DNA from: Cesiribacter sp.
Lineage (GTDB): Bacteria; Bacteroidota; Bacteroidia; Cytophagales; Cyclobacteriaceae
Reading direction: 5' to 3'
Length of the DNA: 10,792 nucleotides
Assembly: GCA_030147305.1 (NCBI GenBank)
Contig: JASLAE010000170.1
Coordinates: forward strand, 1-10,792
The translations under genes were made by a program, and so were the position numbers. Positions 1 to 7,117 of this stretch are shown here, piece by piece. Every line of letters begins with the position of its first letter. Position 1 is the first letter of the stretch. The notes beneath the pieces were generated by a model. It worked only from the letters and a program-made list of their open reading frames with translations. It did no database searches and was not told where the DNA came from.

Positions 1-86
1 TTTTAAAAGTTTCTCCCCCTGCTCTAGTTCTGCCTGATGTCCTTTTCTGCAATTTCTTAGCCAAGCTTCTAAGGGACTTCTTATGC

Positions 87-110
87 AGGGCCGCAAGAGT
101 CTTAACCACT
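87..110 (-). repeat. 24-bp direct repeat, copy 1
   Basis: Positions 93-110 (GCAAGAGTCTTAACCACT on plus) are identical to 386-403. Including the six bases before, 87-110 matches 380-403 with a single mismatch (C at 92, A at 385). On the minus strand both copies can be read in one frame as VVKTLAAL. Function unknown. Confidence 0.85.
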
Positions 111-379
111 CTTAAGCCCCCTAAAGTTCCAGCTCAACCAATAAGTTTTCTAAACCCCTAAAGCTTTTTTTCTCTAGACTTAAGCAGCGTCATTTGCAGC
201 GTCTTTTATAGACTTCAATGGACTTTCAAACTTCCTGCTCCTGCATCCTTTTGATGCGGAGCGCTTATCCATAACTCAATTCCAAAGAGCCTTAGTTCCA
301 GCCTACAGTAGTTTTTCTTTAAGCTTTTTTCAACCCTTCTAAAAGCTCTATCTGTATGACAGGGCAGTACCTTTAAGAT

Positions 380-403
380 AGGGCAGCAAGAGTCTTAACC
401 ACT
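380..403 (-). repeat. 24-bp direct repeat, copy 2
   Basis: Partner of 87-110, 293 bases away in the same orientation, 23 of 24 bases identical. In this copy the minus-strand frame VVKTLAALS ends at a TAA a few bases on. In the other copy the frame stays open. Flanking words (AAGCTTTTTT, AGTTCC) are also shared, so the 24-mer is the best-kept part of a larger degenerate repeat. Confidence 0.85.
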
Positions 404-458
404 TTTCTAAAGAACTTAGTTCCCGGTTTCACTAAGCTTTTTTAGTGCTGCCGGAGTA

Positions 459-491
459 CAAAGATAACAGGTCCAGAATCAGCTTTTCAAA
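459..491 (-). promoter_or_regulatory. Putative Bacteroidota-type promoter reading toward position 1
   Basis: Read on the minus strand: TTTG (491-488), a 21-base spacer, then TATCTTTG (466-459). This is a full match to the Bacteroidota housekeeping promoter pattern (TTTG, 19-21 bases, TAnnTTTG). Transcription would start near 452 and run into the repeat-bearing stretch and out of the window. It lies downstream of the operon terminator, so it would drive a separate unit. No transcript evidence is available here. Confidence 0.5.
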
Positions 492-556
492 TAACAACAG
501 AAGAATTTTTTTCTGCTTTAACTTCTGCTCAGGAGCAGAGTTGGGCTCTTTCCTCT

Positions 557-573
557 TCAGGCCTGCTGCCTGA
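557..573. other. Small GC-rich hairpin downstream of the operon terminator
   Basis: TCAGGC at 557-562 and GCCTGA at 568-573 form a 6-bp stem around a 5-base loop. There is no T-run beside it on the minus strand. It could support the terminator at 589-621 or stabilise a 3' end. The same area also holds TCTGCT/AGCAGA around a 4-base loop just before it. Confidence 0.3.
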
Positions 574-588
574 TTGGGATGCAAATAT

Positions 589-621
589 AAAAGGCCTGAT
601 CTCATAAGACCAAGCCTTTTT
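589..621 (-). terminator. Intrinsic terminator of the trp-aro operon (looks bidirectional)
   Basis: A 14-bp stem with a 4-base loop: plus-strand arms 589-602 and 607-620, loop CATA at 603-606. Read on the minus strand the arms are AAAAGGCTTGGTCT and AGATCAGGCCTTTT, with two G-U pairs. The outer A/T pairs give a short T-run on either strand (five T on plus, four on minus), so it could stop transcripts from both directions. It lies 71 bases past the stop of the last operon gene, and no further minus-strand gene follows closely, so I take it as the end of the operon. Confidence 0.8.
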
Positions 622-691
622 CAGAAAATATTAATTAATTTGGTAAATACATTTAAGTGCAATTCATGCAGGCTGCTATCAGGCAGATGTT

Positions 692-1705
692 TTATACAAA
701 CTCCCTCCGCAGGGCTGCCGTCTTTTTCAAGCGCTCTACCATTAGTGCACTTTCCTCGTAGTTCAAGGTTTGCTGCCCATCGCTGCTAGCTTTTTCCGGC
801 CGCTCATGCACTTCTACGATGACGCCATCGGCACCAGACATAACAGCTGCCAGGGCCATAGGCTCCACATGATGGCGAATACCAATGCCATGCGAGGGGT
901 CAACCACAACCGGCAGGTGTGTCTTTTCCTTTAGAATAGGCACCGCATTCAAATCCAGGGTATTGCGACTGGAGCGTTCATAGGTACGAATACCGCGTTC
1001 GCATAGAATCAGTTGCTCGTTACCTGCACTAAAAACATATTCTGCAGAATAAAGCAGCTCTTCAATGGTGCCGCTTATTCCACGCTTGATCATGACGGGT
1101 TTGTCTACCTTGCCTAATTCGTCCAGCAAGTTAAAGTTCTGGGTATTACGGGCACCCACCTGAAATACATCGATATAGGGATACATCTCCTCAATCTGCG
1201 ACACCTGCATTACTTCAGTAATAATCTTGATGCCTGCTTCCTGCGCCAGCTGGTGCCACAACTTCAGCCCATCGATGCCCATGCCCCGAAAAGAGTAGGG
1301 AGAACTGCGCGGCTTAAATACACCACCACGCATAATACGAACGCCACTTTCTTTCAGGTGCTGAATATTGGAGCGAATTTGCTCTTCTCCTTCTATGGAG
1401 CAGGGTCCCAGCATAATGGCAAGTTCTCCCTGACCAATCTGTACCCCATCCCCCAGATCAATAACTGTTGGCTTTACCTTCCATTTAGAAGATACCAGCT
1501 TGTATTCATCCGATACCCTGAAAATATCTTCTATGCCTGGCAAACTGGCAATCTGGCGGATATCGAAATCTGCTTTGCCAATGCCTACCAGGTAATGGCC
1601 CTGTTGGGTGCGGGTTTCACTTGTTTTGTATCCGATATTTTTTGCAGCCGCAGTAATATCTGCTTTTTGCTGCTCGTCCACGTCTTTTTTAAGCTGTATG
1701 ATCAT
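692..1705 (-). CDS. aroF: 3-deoxy-7-phosphoheptulonate (DAHP) synthase, type I-beta
   Basis: Joins phosphoenolpyruvate and erythrose 4-phosphate to make DAHP, the first step of the shikimate pathway, in the cytoplasm. The 337-residue protein has an N-terminal ferredoxin-like regulatory domain (about 1-75), then the DAHP synthase barrel. Visible active-site stretches are GPCSIEG (100-106), RGGVFKPRSSPYSFRG (126-141), GARNTQN (184-190), MIKRG (205-209) and VDPSHG (268-273). Cys102, His272, Glu298 and Asp309 fall at the metal-ligand positions known for the Thermotoga maritima enzyme, so it should be active. In that relative the N-terminal domain mediates feedback by Tyr/Phe; which amino acid acts here cannot be read from sequence. 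The gene starts 21 bases after the trpA stop and is the last cistron of the operon, so it would share Trp control and supply precursor. The symbol follows common Bacteroidota usage; aroG or aroA is also used. Confidence 0.93.
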   Translation of the reverse strand: MIIQLKKDVDEQQKADITAAAKNIGYKTSETRTQQGHYLVGIGKADFDIRQIASLPGIEDIFRVSDEYKLVSSKWKVKPTVIDLGDGVQIGQGELAIMLGPCSIEGEEQIRSNIQHLKESGVRIMRGGVFKPRSSPYSFRGMGIDGLKLWHQLAQEAGIKIITEVMQVSQIEEMYPYIDVFQVGARNTQNFNLLDELGKVDKPVMIKRGISGTIEELLYSAEYVFSAGNEQLILCERGIRTYERSSRNTLDLNAVPILKEKTHLPVVVDPSHGIGIRHHVEPMALAAVMSGADGVIVEVHERPEKASSDGQQTLNYEESALMVERLKKTAALRREFV

Positions 1706-1726
1706 GATTGTTCTAGGTTGAAGATT

Positions 1727-2524
1727 TTATAGGTTTTCTTTTATAGACTTTACAAACTGAATGATATCAGATTCCAGCGCCATACTGCTGGTCAGCAGAT
1801 TGATAAAAGCACTACCAATAATGGCACCACTGGCATATTGTGTAGCCTGCATAAAGGTTTCGCGGTTAGAAATACCAAAACCAATCAGACGCGGATTCTG
1901 CAACTGCATGTTATTGATGCGTTCAAAGTAAGCGATCTGCTCCTGGCTAATATCTCTTTTGGCTCCGGTGATTGAGGCAGAAGACACCATATAGATAAAT
2001 CCACTGCTGTTTTCGTCTATCTCCCGTACACGTGCTTCTGAGGTTTGCGGAGAAATTAGAAAGATATTGTGCAGCCCGTATTGCTGAAATATTTGCTTGT
2101 AAAACTGGCGATACTCATACATAGGCAGGTCGGGCAGGATTAGCCCATCGATACCTACTTCGGCACATTTCTGGCAAAACTTCTCTACCCCAAACTGAAG
2201 TACCGGATTAAAATAACCCATCAGCACCAGGGGGACACTTACCTCCTGCCGGATATCCTTTAACTGTTCGAAGAGAAGCTTCATGTTCATACCACTTTCC
2301 AGCGCCTGCTGATTGCTGGCCTGTATCGTTGGTCCATCCGCAACAGGGTCGGAATAAGGCAGTCCTATTTCAACCAGGTCTGCGCCTCCTTTTTCTAGGG
2401 CTTTTAGAATGGGCACGGTGTCCTGCAAATTAGGGTAGCCAGCAGTGAAGTAGATGTTTAAAACATCGTTTTTCTTCTCCTGAAAAAGAGTGTCTATTCT
2501 ATTCTGTATGGCAGTAAGGGACAT
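1727..2524 (-). CDS. trpA: Tryptophan synthase alpha subunit
   Basis: Cleaves indole-3-glycerol phosphate to indole and glyceraldehyde 3-phosphate; indole is channelled to TrpB in the alpha2beta2 complex. The 265-residue length is normal for this TIM barrel. The signature LVEIGLPYSDPVADGPTIQ (50-68) carries the two catalytic acids, Glu52 and Asp63, matching Glu49 and Asp60 of the enteric enzyme. Further on, LPDLPMYEY, the phosphate-binding GFGISNRE and GAIIGSAF are as expected. A 90-base gap separates it from trpB upstream, and aroF follows 21 bases after its stop. It contains no Trp residue. I see no damage. Confidence 0.96.
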   Translation of the reverse strand: MSLTAIQNRIDTLFQEKKNDVLNIYFTAGYPNLQDTVPILKALEKGGADLVEIGLPYSDPVADGPTIQASNQQALESGMNMKLLFEQLKDIRQEVSVPLVLMGYFNPVLQFGVEKFCQKCAEVGIDGLILPDLPMYEYRQFYKQIFQQYGLHNIFLISPQTSEARVREIDENSSGFIYMVSSASITGAKRDISQEQIAYFERINNMQLQNPRLIGFGISNRETFMQATQYASGAIIGSAFINLLTSSMALESDIIQFVKSIKENL

Positions 2525-2614
2525 AAGATTAAAAGTTGAAGCATGAGTTTCTTTGGCATTTACTTTAATTACAGCAAGTGGGGTTTGTATACAGCATGTC
2601 TACAGCTGGGTTTT

Positions 2615-3817
2615 TTAATAGCCCCCCCAGCGTATGTAGGTTTCCAGATCTTTATCTCCACGGCCACTGAGGTTCACCACCACCACATCCTGTGGCTGAA
2701 GCTGCATTTCTTTAAGGGCTGCCAGAGCATGGGCAGATTCTACCGCCGGAATAATTCCTTCTGTTTTGGCTAAGTGTATGCCTGCATCCATGGCATCTGC
2801 ATCGGTAATGGCAATAAACTGAGCGCGTTTGCTGTCGAACAGGTGGGCATGCAAGGGGCCAATGCCGGGATAATCAAGTCCAGCCGAGATGCTATAAGGT
2901 TCTACAACCTGACCATCTTCCGTTTGCATAAGCAGCGTTTGGCTTCCATGGAGCACACCGGGTTTGCCAAGCGCTGTGGTTGCCGCCGACTGGCCACTGC
3001 TAATGCCTTTGCCTGCAGCCTCAACAGCCACCAGCTTCACGGTGGGTTCATCGAGGTAATGATAAAATGCACCAGCTGCATTAGAGCCACCCCCCACACA
3101 AGCCACAACATAAGTAGGAAGCTCAGAGCCTGTTTTCTCCTTCAGCTGAATCCGAATCTCTTCGCTGATGATGGCCTGTAGCCTGGCAACCATATCAGGA
3201 TAAGGATGAGGACCTACCACACTTCCGATTATATAATGGGTATCCTGCGGATTGTTGATCCAGTGCCGCATGGCTTCGTTGGTTGCATCTTTAAGGGTTT
3301 GACTGCCGCTGGTTGCAGGCCGCACTTCGGCTCCCAGAATTTTCATGCGTTCTACATTTGGCTTCTGGCGCTCCATGTCGTGGCTTCCCATGTACACCAC
3401 GCATTCAAGGCCCATGAGTGCACAGACAGTTGCCGTTGCCACACCATGCTGGCCGGCACCGGTTTCTGCAATAATTTTGTGCTTGCCCAACCGCTTTGCC
3501 AGCAAGATCTGGCCTACTGTGTTATTTACTTTATGTGCACCCGTATGACACAGGTCTTCCCGCTTCAGGTAAATATTAGCACCAAATTCTTCGGACAGGC
3601 GATTAGCCAGATAAAGTGGCGTTGGACGTCCTACATAATCGCGCAGCAGTTGCCGATATTGCTGCTGAAATTCAGGACTGTAAATAATTTCCAGGTAGCA
3701 CGCACGCAGTTCTTCAACATTGGGATAGAGCATCTCCGGGATAAAACTACCCCCGAACTGGCCATAATAACCCCGGTCGTTTACTGCAAAGGATGTATTG
3801 GTATTTTGTGTATTCAT
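2615..3817 (-). CDS. trpB: Tryptophan synthase beta subunit
   Basis: PLP-dependent condensation of indole and L-serine to L-tryptophan, the last step of the pathway, as the beta subunit of TrpAB. The 400 residues fit the common TrpB1 class. The PLP-binding lysine is Lys96 in KREDLCHTGAHKVNN (85-99); the catalytic acid is Glu118 in AETGAGQHG; the cofactor phosphate loop is GGGSNA (242-247); SISAGLDYPGIGP is the typical TrpB1 stretch. Only two Trp residues occur (187 and 397). The gene begins 19 bases after the trpF stop. A run of seven G (minus strand, 2628-2622) falls in the last codons, just before the stop; a length change there would alter only the C-terminus. Confidence 0.97.
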   Translation of the reverse strand: MNTQNTNTSFAVNDRGYYGQFGGSFIPEMLYPNVEELRACYLEIIYSPEFQQQYRQLLRDYVGRPTPLYLANRLSEEFGANIYLKREDLCHTGAHKVNNTVGQILLAKRLGKHKIIAETGAGQHGVATATVCALMGLECVVYMGSHDMERQKPNVERMKILGAEVRPATSGSQTLKDATNEAMRHWINNPQDTHYIIGSVVGPHPYPDMVARLQAIISEEIRIQLKEKTGSELPTYVVACVGGGSNAAGAFYHYLDEPTVKLVAVEAAGKGISSGQSAATTALGKPGVLHGSQTLLMQTEDGQVVEPYSISAGLDYPGIGPLHAHLFDSKRAQFIAITDADAMDAGIHLAKTEGIIPAVESAHALAALKEMQLQPQDVVVVNLSGRGDKDLETYIRWGGY

Positions 3818-3836
3818 GATAGCATGGTATGATCTA

Positions 3837-4472
3837 CTAAAAAATTGGGTGCCGAAACAGTTCCTCCAGTGCCGGTATGTTTTTGAGTCCGGGCGATAGC
3901 TCGAACTTACTGTTTACATCTATTGCATGGATAGGCAGATGCCGAAGTTCTTCCAAACCCTCTAAACTGGCTGCTTCTATGCCTCCGCTTATGATAACTG
4001 GTACAGGCAGTGAATAGTCTTTTAACAACTGCCAGTTAAAAACCTGACCATTGCCTCCATACTGTTTGCCCTGGGTATCGAAAAGAAAATAATCTACCAC
4101 CGCGACATAGGGTTGCAGTGCCTCCAGATCAAAGTCTTTACCAACGCGAAATACTTTTATCACTTCCAGGCCTTCCTGGCGCAGCTGACTGCAAAGCTCT
4201 GCTGTTTCATCGCCATGCAGCTGTACTGCATCAAGCTTAAAACTTTTGGTATGCTCAAGAATTTCTTCAGGGGAGGCATTTACAAAAACACCTACTTTTT
4301 TAATGGAGGCAGGAATTTGTGCCACTACATCAGGCTGAAGGGTTTGCAGCATATTGCGCGGGCTCTTTTCAAAAAAAATAAACCCAAGATAATCGGGCTG
4401 CAAAGCAGCAACTGCCTGCAGGTTGGCCGGGTGCGTCATGCCGCATACTTTTATTTTTAGTGCACGTGCCAT
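3837..4472 (-). CDS. trpF: Phosphoribosylanthranilate isomerase
   Basis: Converts N-(5'-phosphoribosyl)anthranilate to the rearranged carboxyphenylamino-deoxyribulose phosphate, between TrpD and TrpC. The 211-residue TIM barrel shows KVCGMT (8-13) with the general-base cysteine Cys10, VGVFVNAS (60-67), DAVQLHGDE (81-89), FLFDTQG (129-135) with the acid Asp132, the phosphate-binding IISGGI, and the C-terminal AIDVNSKFELSPGLKN. It is a free-standing gene, not fused to trpC as in enteric bacteria. Its ATG overlaps the trpC stop by one base (TAATG on the minus strand), which implies translational coupling and supports this start. Confidence 0.95.
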   Translation of the reverse strand: MARALKIKVCGMTHPANLQAVAALQPDYLGFIFFEKSPRNMLQTLQPDVVAQIPASIKKVGVFVNASPEEILEHTKSFKLDAVQLHGDETAELCSQLRQEGLEVIKVFRVGKDFDLEALQPYVAVVDYFLFDTQGKQYGGNGQVFNWQLLKDYSLPVPVIISGGIEAASLEGLEELRHLPIHAIDVNSKFELSPGLKNIPALEELFRHPIF

Positions 4473-5305
4473 TAGCGCGTTAAAGAGCCTTCTCTTTTAT
4501 GTTCTTTTTTTTGCAACAGCAATTCCAGATCGTGCACAAAACGGGCGGCTGCCTGTTCAGGTCGGCTGTGCTGCATAAAGCTCTCGCCAATGAGAAAGCC
4601 TTCGTAGCCATGGTCTTTGAGCTCCAGGACGGTGGCAGGGTTAGAAATACCACTTTCACTTACCCGAACAAAGCTGTCAGGAATATGCTGCGCCAGCTCT
4701 TTAGATACGGCCAAGTTGGTTTCGAAGGTGTTCAGATTGCGATTATTAACACCAATCAGGTCAACTTCCGGGTGCATGTTTTGCTGCAGTTCTTCTAAAC
4801 TGTGTACCTCCATGAGCACTTCCAGATCAAGGCTTTTGGCAAAGCCAGCAAGGTCCTTAAGCCTTTGCGGAGGCAGAATGGCTGCGATCAACAAAATAGC
4901 GTCTGCACCAATGGCTTTAGCTTCTACGATCTGGTACTCTTCCAGCACAAAATCTTTCCGCAGGATGGGGCAGTAATTGAATTTGCGTGCAGTGGTGAGA
5001 TCCTCGTTTTTTCCTCCAAAAAACTTGCGGTCTGTTAGGATGCTCAGTGCAGATGCACCCGCCTGCATGTAGCCAATAGAAGTACGTTCTACTTCTGCAA
5101 AAGGATTAATAACGCCTTTGCTTGGAGACTGACGCTTGAATTCGGCAATGATACCTGATTTATCTTCCCGCAGGAGGTATTTCTTTAAGCTCACCGATTT
5201 ACCGCCAAAGTAGATGCTTTGTTCCAGTAATTTAATCGGGTACAGGCTGATGCGCTCGGCGACTTCGGCCTGTTTATGTTTTACGATTTCTTGCAGGATT
5301 GACAT
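4472..5305 (-). CDS. trpC: Indole-3-glycerol-phosphate synthase
   Basis: Closes the indole ring: carboxyphenylamino-deoxyribulose phosphate to indole-3-glycerol phosphate, CO2 and water. In its 277 residues the catalytic set is complete: Glu55 and Lys57 in AEFKRQSPSKG (54-64), Lys117 in LRKDF, Glu166 in MEVHS, Asn187 in GVNNRN, and Glu217 and Ser218 in VSESGI. These match the residues established for the archaeal and enteric enzymes. The C-terminus has a short charged tail (KKEHKREGS, from 266). The gene ends in the TAATG overlap with trpF. A 95-base gap with a hairpin separates it from trpD upstream. It contains no Trp residue. Confidence 0.96.
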   Translation of the reverse strand: MSILQEIVKHKQAEVAERISLYPIKLLEQSIYFGGKSVSLKKYLLREDKSGIIAEFKRQSPSKGVINPFAEVERTSIGYMQAGASALSILTDRKFFGGKNEDLTTARKFNYCPILRKDFVLEEYQIVEAKAIGADAILLIAAILPPQRLKDLAGFAKSLDLEVLMEVHSLEELQQNMHPEVDLIGVNNRNLNTFETNLAVSKELAQHIPDSFVRVSESGISNPATVLELKDHGYEGFLIGESFMQHSRPEQAAARFVHDLELLLQKKEHKREGSLTR

Positions 5306-5369
5306 GTTATTAGGTTGTTTATTAATTGACAGTGGTTGTTCGTTTCTATTTAAAAAGTTATCGGATCAG

Positions 5370-5390
5370 GAAAGCCTCTGCTTTCTTTTT
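5370..5390 (+). terminator. Terminator-like hairpin in the trpD-trpC gap, oriented against the operon
   Basis: GAAAGC (5370-5375) and GCTTTC (5380-5385) pair around a CTCT loop and are followed on the plus strand by five T (5386-5390). The T-run faces the plus strand only; on the operon strand the hairpin has no T-run. It could stop antisense transcription, or act as an RNA-stability or processing hairpin in the operon mRNA. The 95-base gap holds nothing else I can identify. Confidence 0.35.
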
Positions 5391-5400
5391 CTGGCTGATG

Positions 5401-6414
5401 CTATCCTACTGCTACGGTAGTTGATTTTTTATCGCCCACCAGGGTTCTAAAAGTTTGTAGCGCCTTTCCGTTCCGCAGGCTTTGGCGGGCATCTTCTACC
5501 CCCTCTGCCAGGCTGCAGCTTCTGGCTACTTGAAGCGCCATGCCTGCATTGGCCAGTACGGCGGCTTCCTGTGCCTGGGTGCCTTCGCCTTTTAGCACCC
5601 GCTCAAAAATAGCGGCAGCATCCTCAATGGTTCCGCCACCAAAAAGCTGTTCCTGTTTTAGCTCTGGCAGTAAAAAGTCCTGTGGCTGCAGTAATTGTTC
5701 ACTATTGCTGCTATACACTTTTACCGGGCTGGTTAAGCTTACTTCGTCATAGCCATCCAGGGCATGCACAATGGCATATTGTATAGTAGTATGCTGATAT
5801 AAATAGGCATACAAGCGGGCCAGTTCCAGGCTAAACACCCCCACCAGCTGTTTCTGCGGATGTGCCGGGTTTACCATAGGCCCTAACATATTGAAAAACG
5901 TTTTCACCCCCAGCTCCCGGCGAATGGGGCCCACATTCTTCATAGCCGGGTGAAAGAGGGGTGCGTGCAGGAAGCAGATGTTTGCTTCCTGCAGGTTCCG
6001 TTCCAGCACTTGTGGATCCTGGGTAAATTCATAGCCGAAATATTGTAAAAGGTTGCTGGAGCCACAGGCCGAAGACACTCCATAATTGCCATGCTTTGCT
6101 ACAGCCTGCCCTACCCCCGCAACTACAAAAGCACTTAATGTACTTATATTAAAAGTATCTTTGCCATCACCGCCTGTTCCACATAGGTCCATCACATCAA
6201 AAGCAGACAGGTCCACGGTCAAACATTGCTCCAACATTGCTTCCCGGAAGCCTATCAATTCCTCCACGGTAATATTCCGCATCAGAAATACGGTAATGAA
6301 GGCCGCAATCTGGCTGCTGTTGTACTGCCCTTGTGTTAATTTAAGCAACACTTCCCGGGCGGTAGCCCTGTCAAGCGTTTTATGTTCTATCAGGCGGTTG
6401 AGTATATCTTTCAT
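5401..6414 (-). CDS. trpD: Anthranilate phosphoribosyltransferase
   Basis: Transfers the phosphoribosyl group of PRPP to anthranilate. It is a stand-alone 337-residue enzyme, not fused to TrpG as in E. coli. The N-terminal helical domain (about 1-70) precedes the PRPP-binding loop CGTGGDGKDTFNIST (78-92), the conserved KHGN (107-110), and the Bacteroidota-style YGVSSACGSSN in place of the more usual RSVSSKSGSAD. GPIRRELGVKTFFNMLGPMVNP is the second substrate-binding block. The DE pair that binds Mg2+ lies in HALDGYDEVS. It has no Trp residue. The gap to trpG upstream is 117 bases and carries two hairpins. Confidence 0.95.
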   Translation of the reverse strand: MKDILNRLIEHKTLDRATAREVLLKLTQGQYNSSQIAAFITVFLMRNITVEELIGFREAMLEQCLTVDLSAFDVMDLCGTGGDGKDTFNISTLSAFVVAGVGQAVAKHGNYGVSSACGSSNLLQYFGYEFTQDPQVLERNLQEANICFLHAPLFHPAMKNVGPIRRELGVKTFFNMLGPMVNPAHPQKQLVGVFSLELARLYAYLYQHTTIQYAIVHALDGYDEVSLTSPVKVYSSNSEQLLQPQDFLLPELKQEQLFGGGTIEDAAAIFERVLKGEGTQAQEAAVLANAGMALQVARSCSLAEGVEDARQSLRNGKALQTFRTLVGDKKSTTVAVG

Positions 6415-6492
6415 GGAAAAGCTTTAGTACATATATTATAGAATAACCAATCGGGATTCAGAAAATCGGTTTACAGGATAAAAAACCCTATT

Positions 6493-6531
6493 CCTCTTTT
6501 TTCATGGAAAGAGGCCAGCCCATCCTGGGCT
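6493..6531 (-). other. Tandem hairpins in the trpG-trpD gap
   Basis: Two inverted repeats stand side by side right after the trpG stop codon. AGCCCA (6517-6522) and TGGGCT (6526-6531) give a 6-bp stem with a 3-base loop. CCTCTTT (6493-6499) and AAAGAGG (6508-6514) give a 7-bp stem with an 8-base loop. On the operon strand a run of T follows a few bases after the second hairpin, too far for a classical terminator. They may adjust the relative output of trpEG versus the rest, or mark an RNA processing site. The remainder of the gap holds no clear promoter. Confidence 0.45.
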
Positions 6532-7104
6532 TTAACTCTCAAGCCAATTTCGTAGCATTTGGGTTCCGTGCTGGGTAAGAATGCTTTCCGGGTGAAACTG
6601 CACCCCACGGATGCGGTATTGCTGATGGCGTAGCGCCATAACAGCACCATTTTCGTCAGTAGCAGTAATTTCAAGGCCGGTTTCGGGCGTGCAGGTCTCT
6701 CCTACCACAGCCCAGCTATGATAACGGCCCACCTGAAACTGCTGTGGCAACCCGCTAAATAATTTATCTTCTTTATGCAGCAGGCAGGTAGTGGCAACAC
6801 CATGATGCACAATTGCCAGATTCTGCAACTTTGCACCAAAAGCTTCGCCCAGTGCCTGATGTCCCAGGCAAACACCCAGGATGTTCTTCTCCTGCCCGTA
6901 CCGTTTGATAACCGCTGGCATCAGGCCGGCTTCATCAGGAATGCCAGGTCCTGGTGAAAGCAAAATCTTGTCATAAGCGGCTACTTCATCCAGGGTAAAG
7001 GCATCATTGCGCACTACTTTCAAGGAAGCACCCAGCTGTTTTAATATATGAACCAGGTTATAAGTAAAGCTGTCGTAATTATCGATAACGAATATCTCTG
7101 CCAT
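6532..7104 (-). CDS. trpG: Anthranilate synthase glutamine amidotransferase subunit
   Basis: Class I glutamine amidotransferase: releases ammonia from glutamine and passes it to TrpE. The 190-residue protein has the full triad, Cys79 in GVCLGHQ (77-83), His171 and Glu173 in QFHPES (169-174), and the oxyanion loop SPGPGIPDEAG (50-60). It begins 13 bases after the trpE stop, so the two subunits are probably translated together. Members of this family often also serve PabB in folate synthesis (as PabA); the operon position makes the tryptophan role primary. It is a free subunit, not fused to TrpD. Trp occurs twice (131, 187). Confidence 0.95.
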   Translation of the reverse strand: MAEIFVIDNYDSFTYNLVHILKQLGASLKVVRNDAFTLDEVAAYDKILLSPGPGIPDEAGLMPAVIKRYGQEKNILGVCLGHQALGEAFGAKLQNLAIVHHGVATTCLLHKEDKLFSGLPQQFQVGRYHSWAVVGETCTPETGLEITATDENGAVMALRHQQYRIRGVQFHPESILTQHGTQMLRNWLES

Positions 7105-7117
7105 GATTAGTAAGCCA

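Larger units (their letters stand above)
1..458 (-). other. Gene-free, repeat-bearing, minus-strand purine-rich stretch
   Basis: I find no convincing gene here on either strand. The plus strand is poor in G, so the minus strand is purine-rich, as transcribed sequence often is. Short words recur: AAGCTTTTTT at 161-170, 321-330 and 434-443, and AGTTCC at 125-130, 294-299 and 418-423 (CTTAGTTCC in the last two). This suggests three diverged copies of a unit of roughly 110-160 bases. A minus-strand frame from GTG at 109 stays open to the window edge and is Lys/Arg-rich (VVKTLAALHKKSLRSLAKKL and on); it could be the start of a basic protein or chance. The stretch may be an untranslated RNA, a decayed gene, or the 5' region of a gene beyond the edge. 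Confidence 0.5.

Noticed and set aside
87..403. Direct repeats considered as a CRISPR array
   Set aside because: Only two good copies, 293 bases apart, with no regular spacers and no cas genes in view.
574..789. 71-codon open frame on the plus strand
   Set aside because: It runs through the operon terminator and into the antisense of the aroF 3' end; no domain or promoter supports it.
2622..2628. Run of seven C (plus strand) as a frameshift or sequencing error in trpB
   Set aside because: The trpB frame is intact through the run and ends a few codons later with a normal-looking C-terminus.
3206..3832. 208-codon open frame on the plus strand
   Set aside because: It is antisense to trpB, whose translation is conserved throughout; the plus-strand product looks random.
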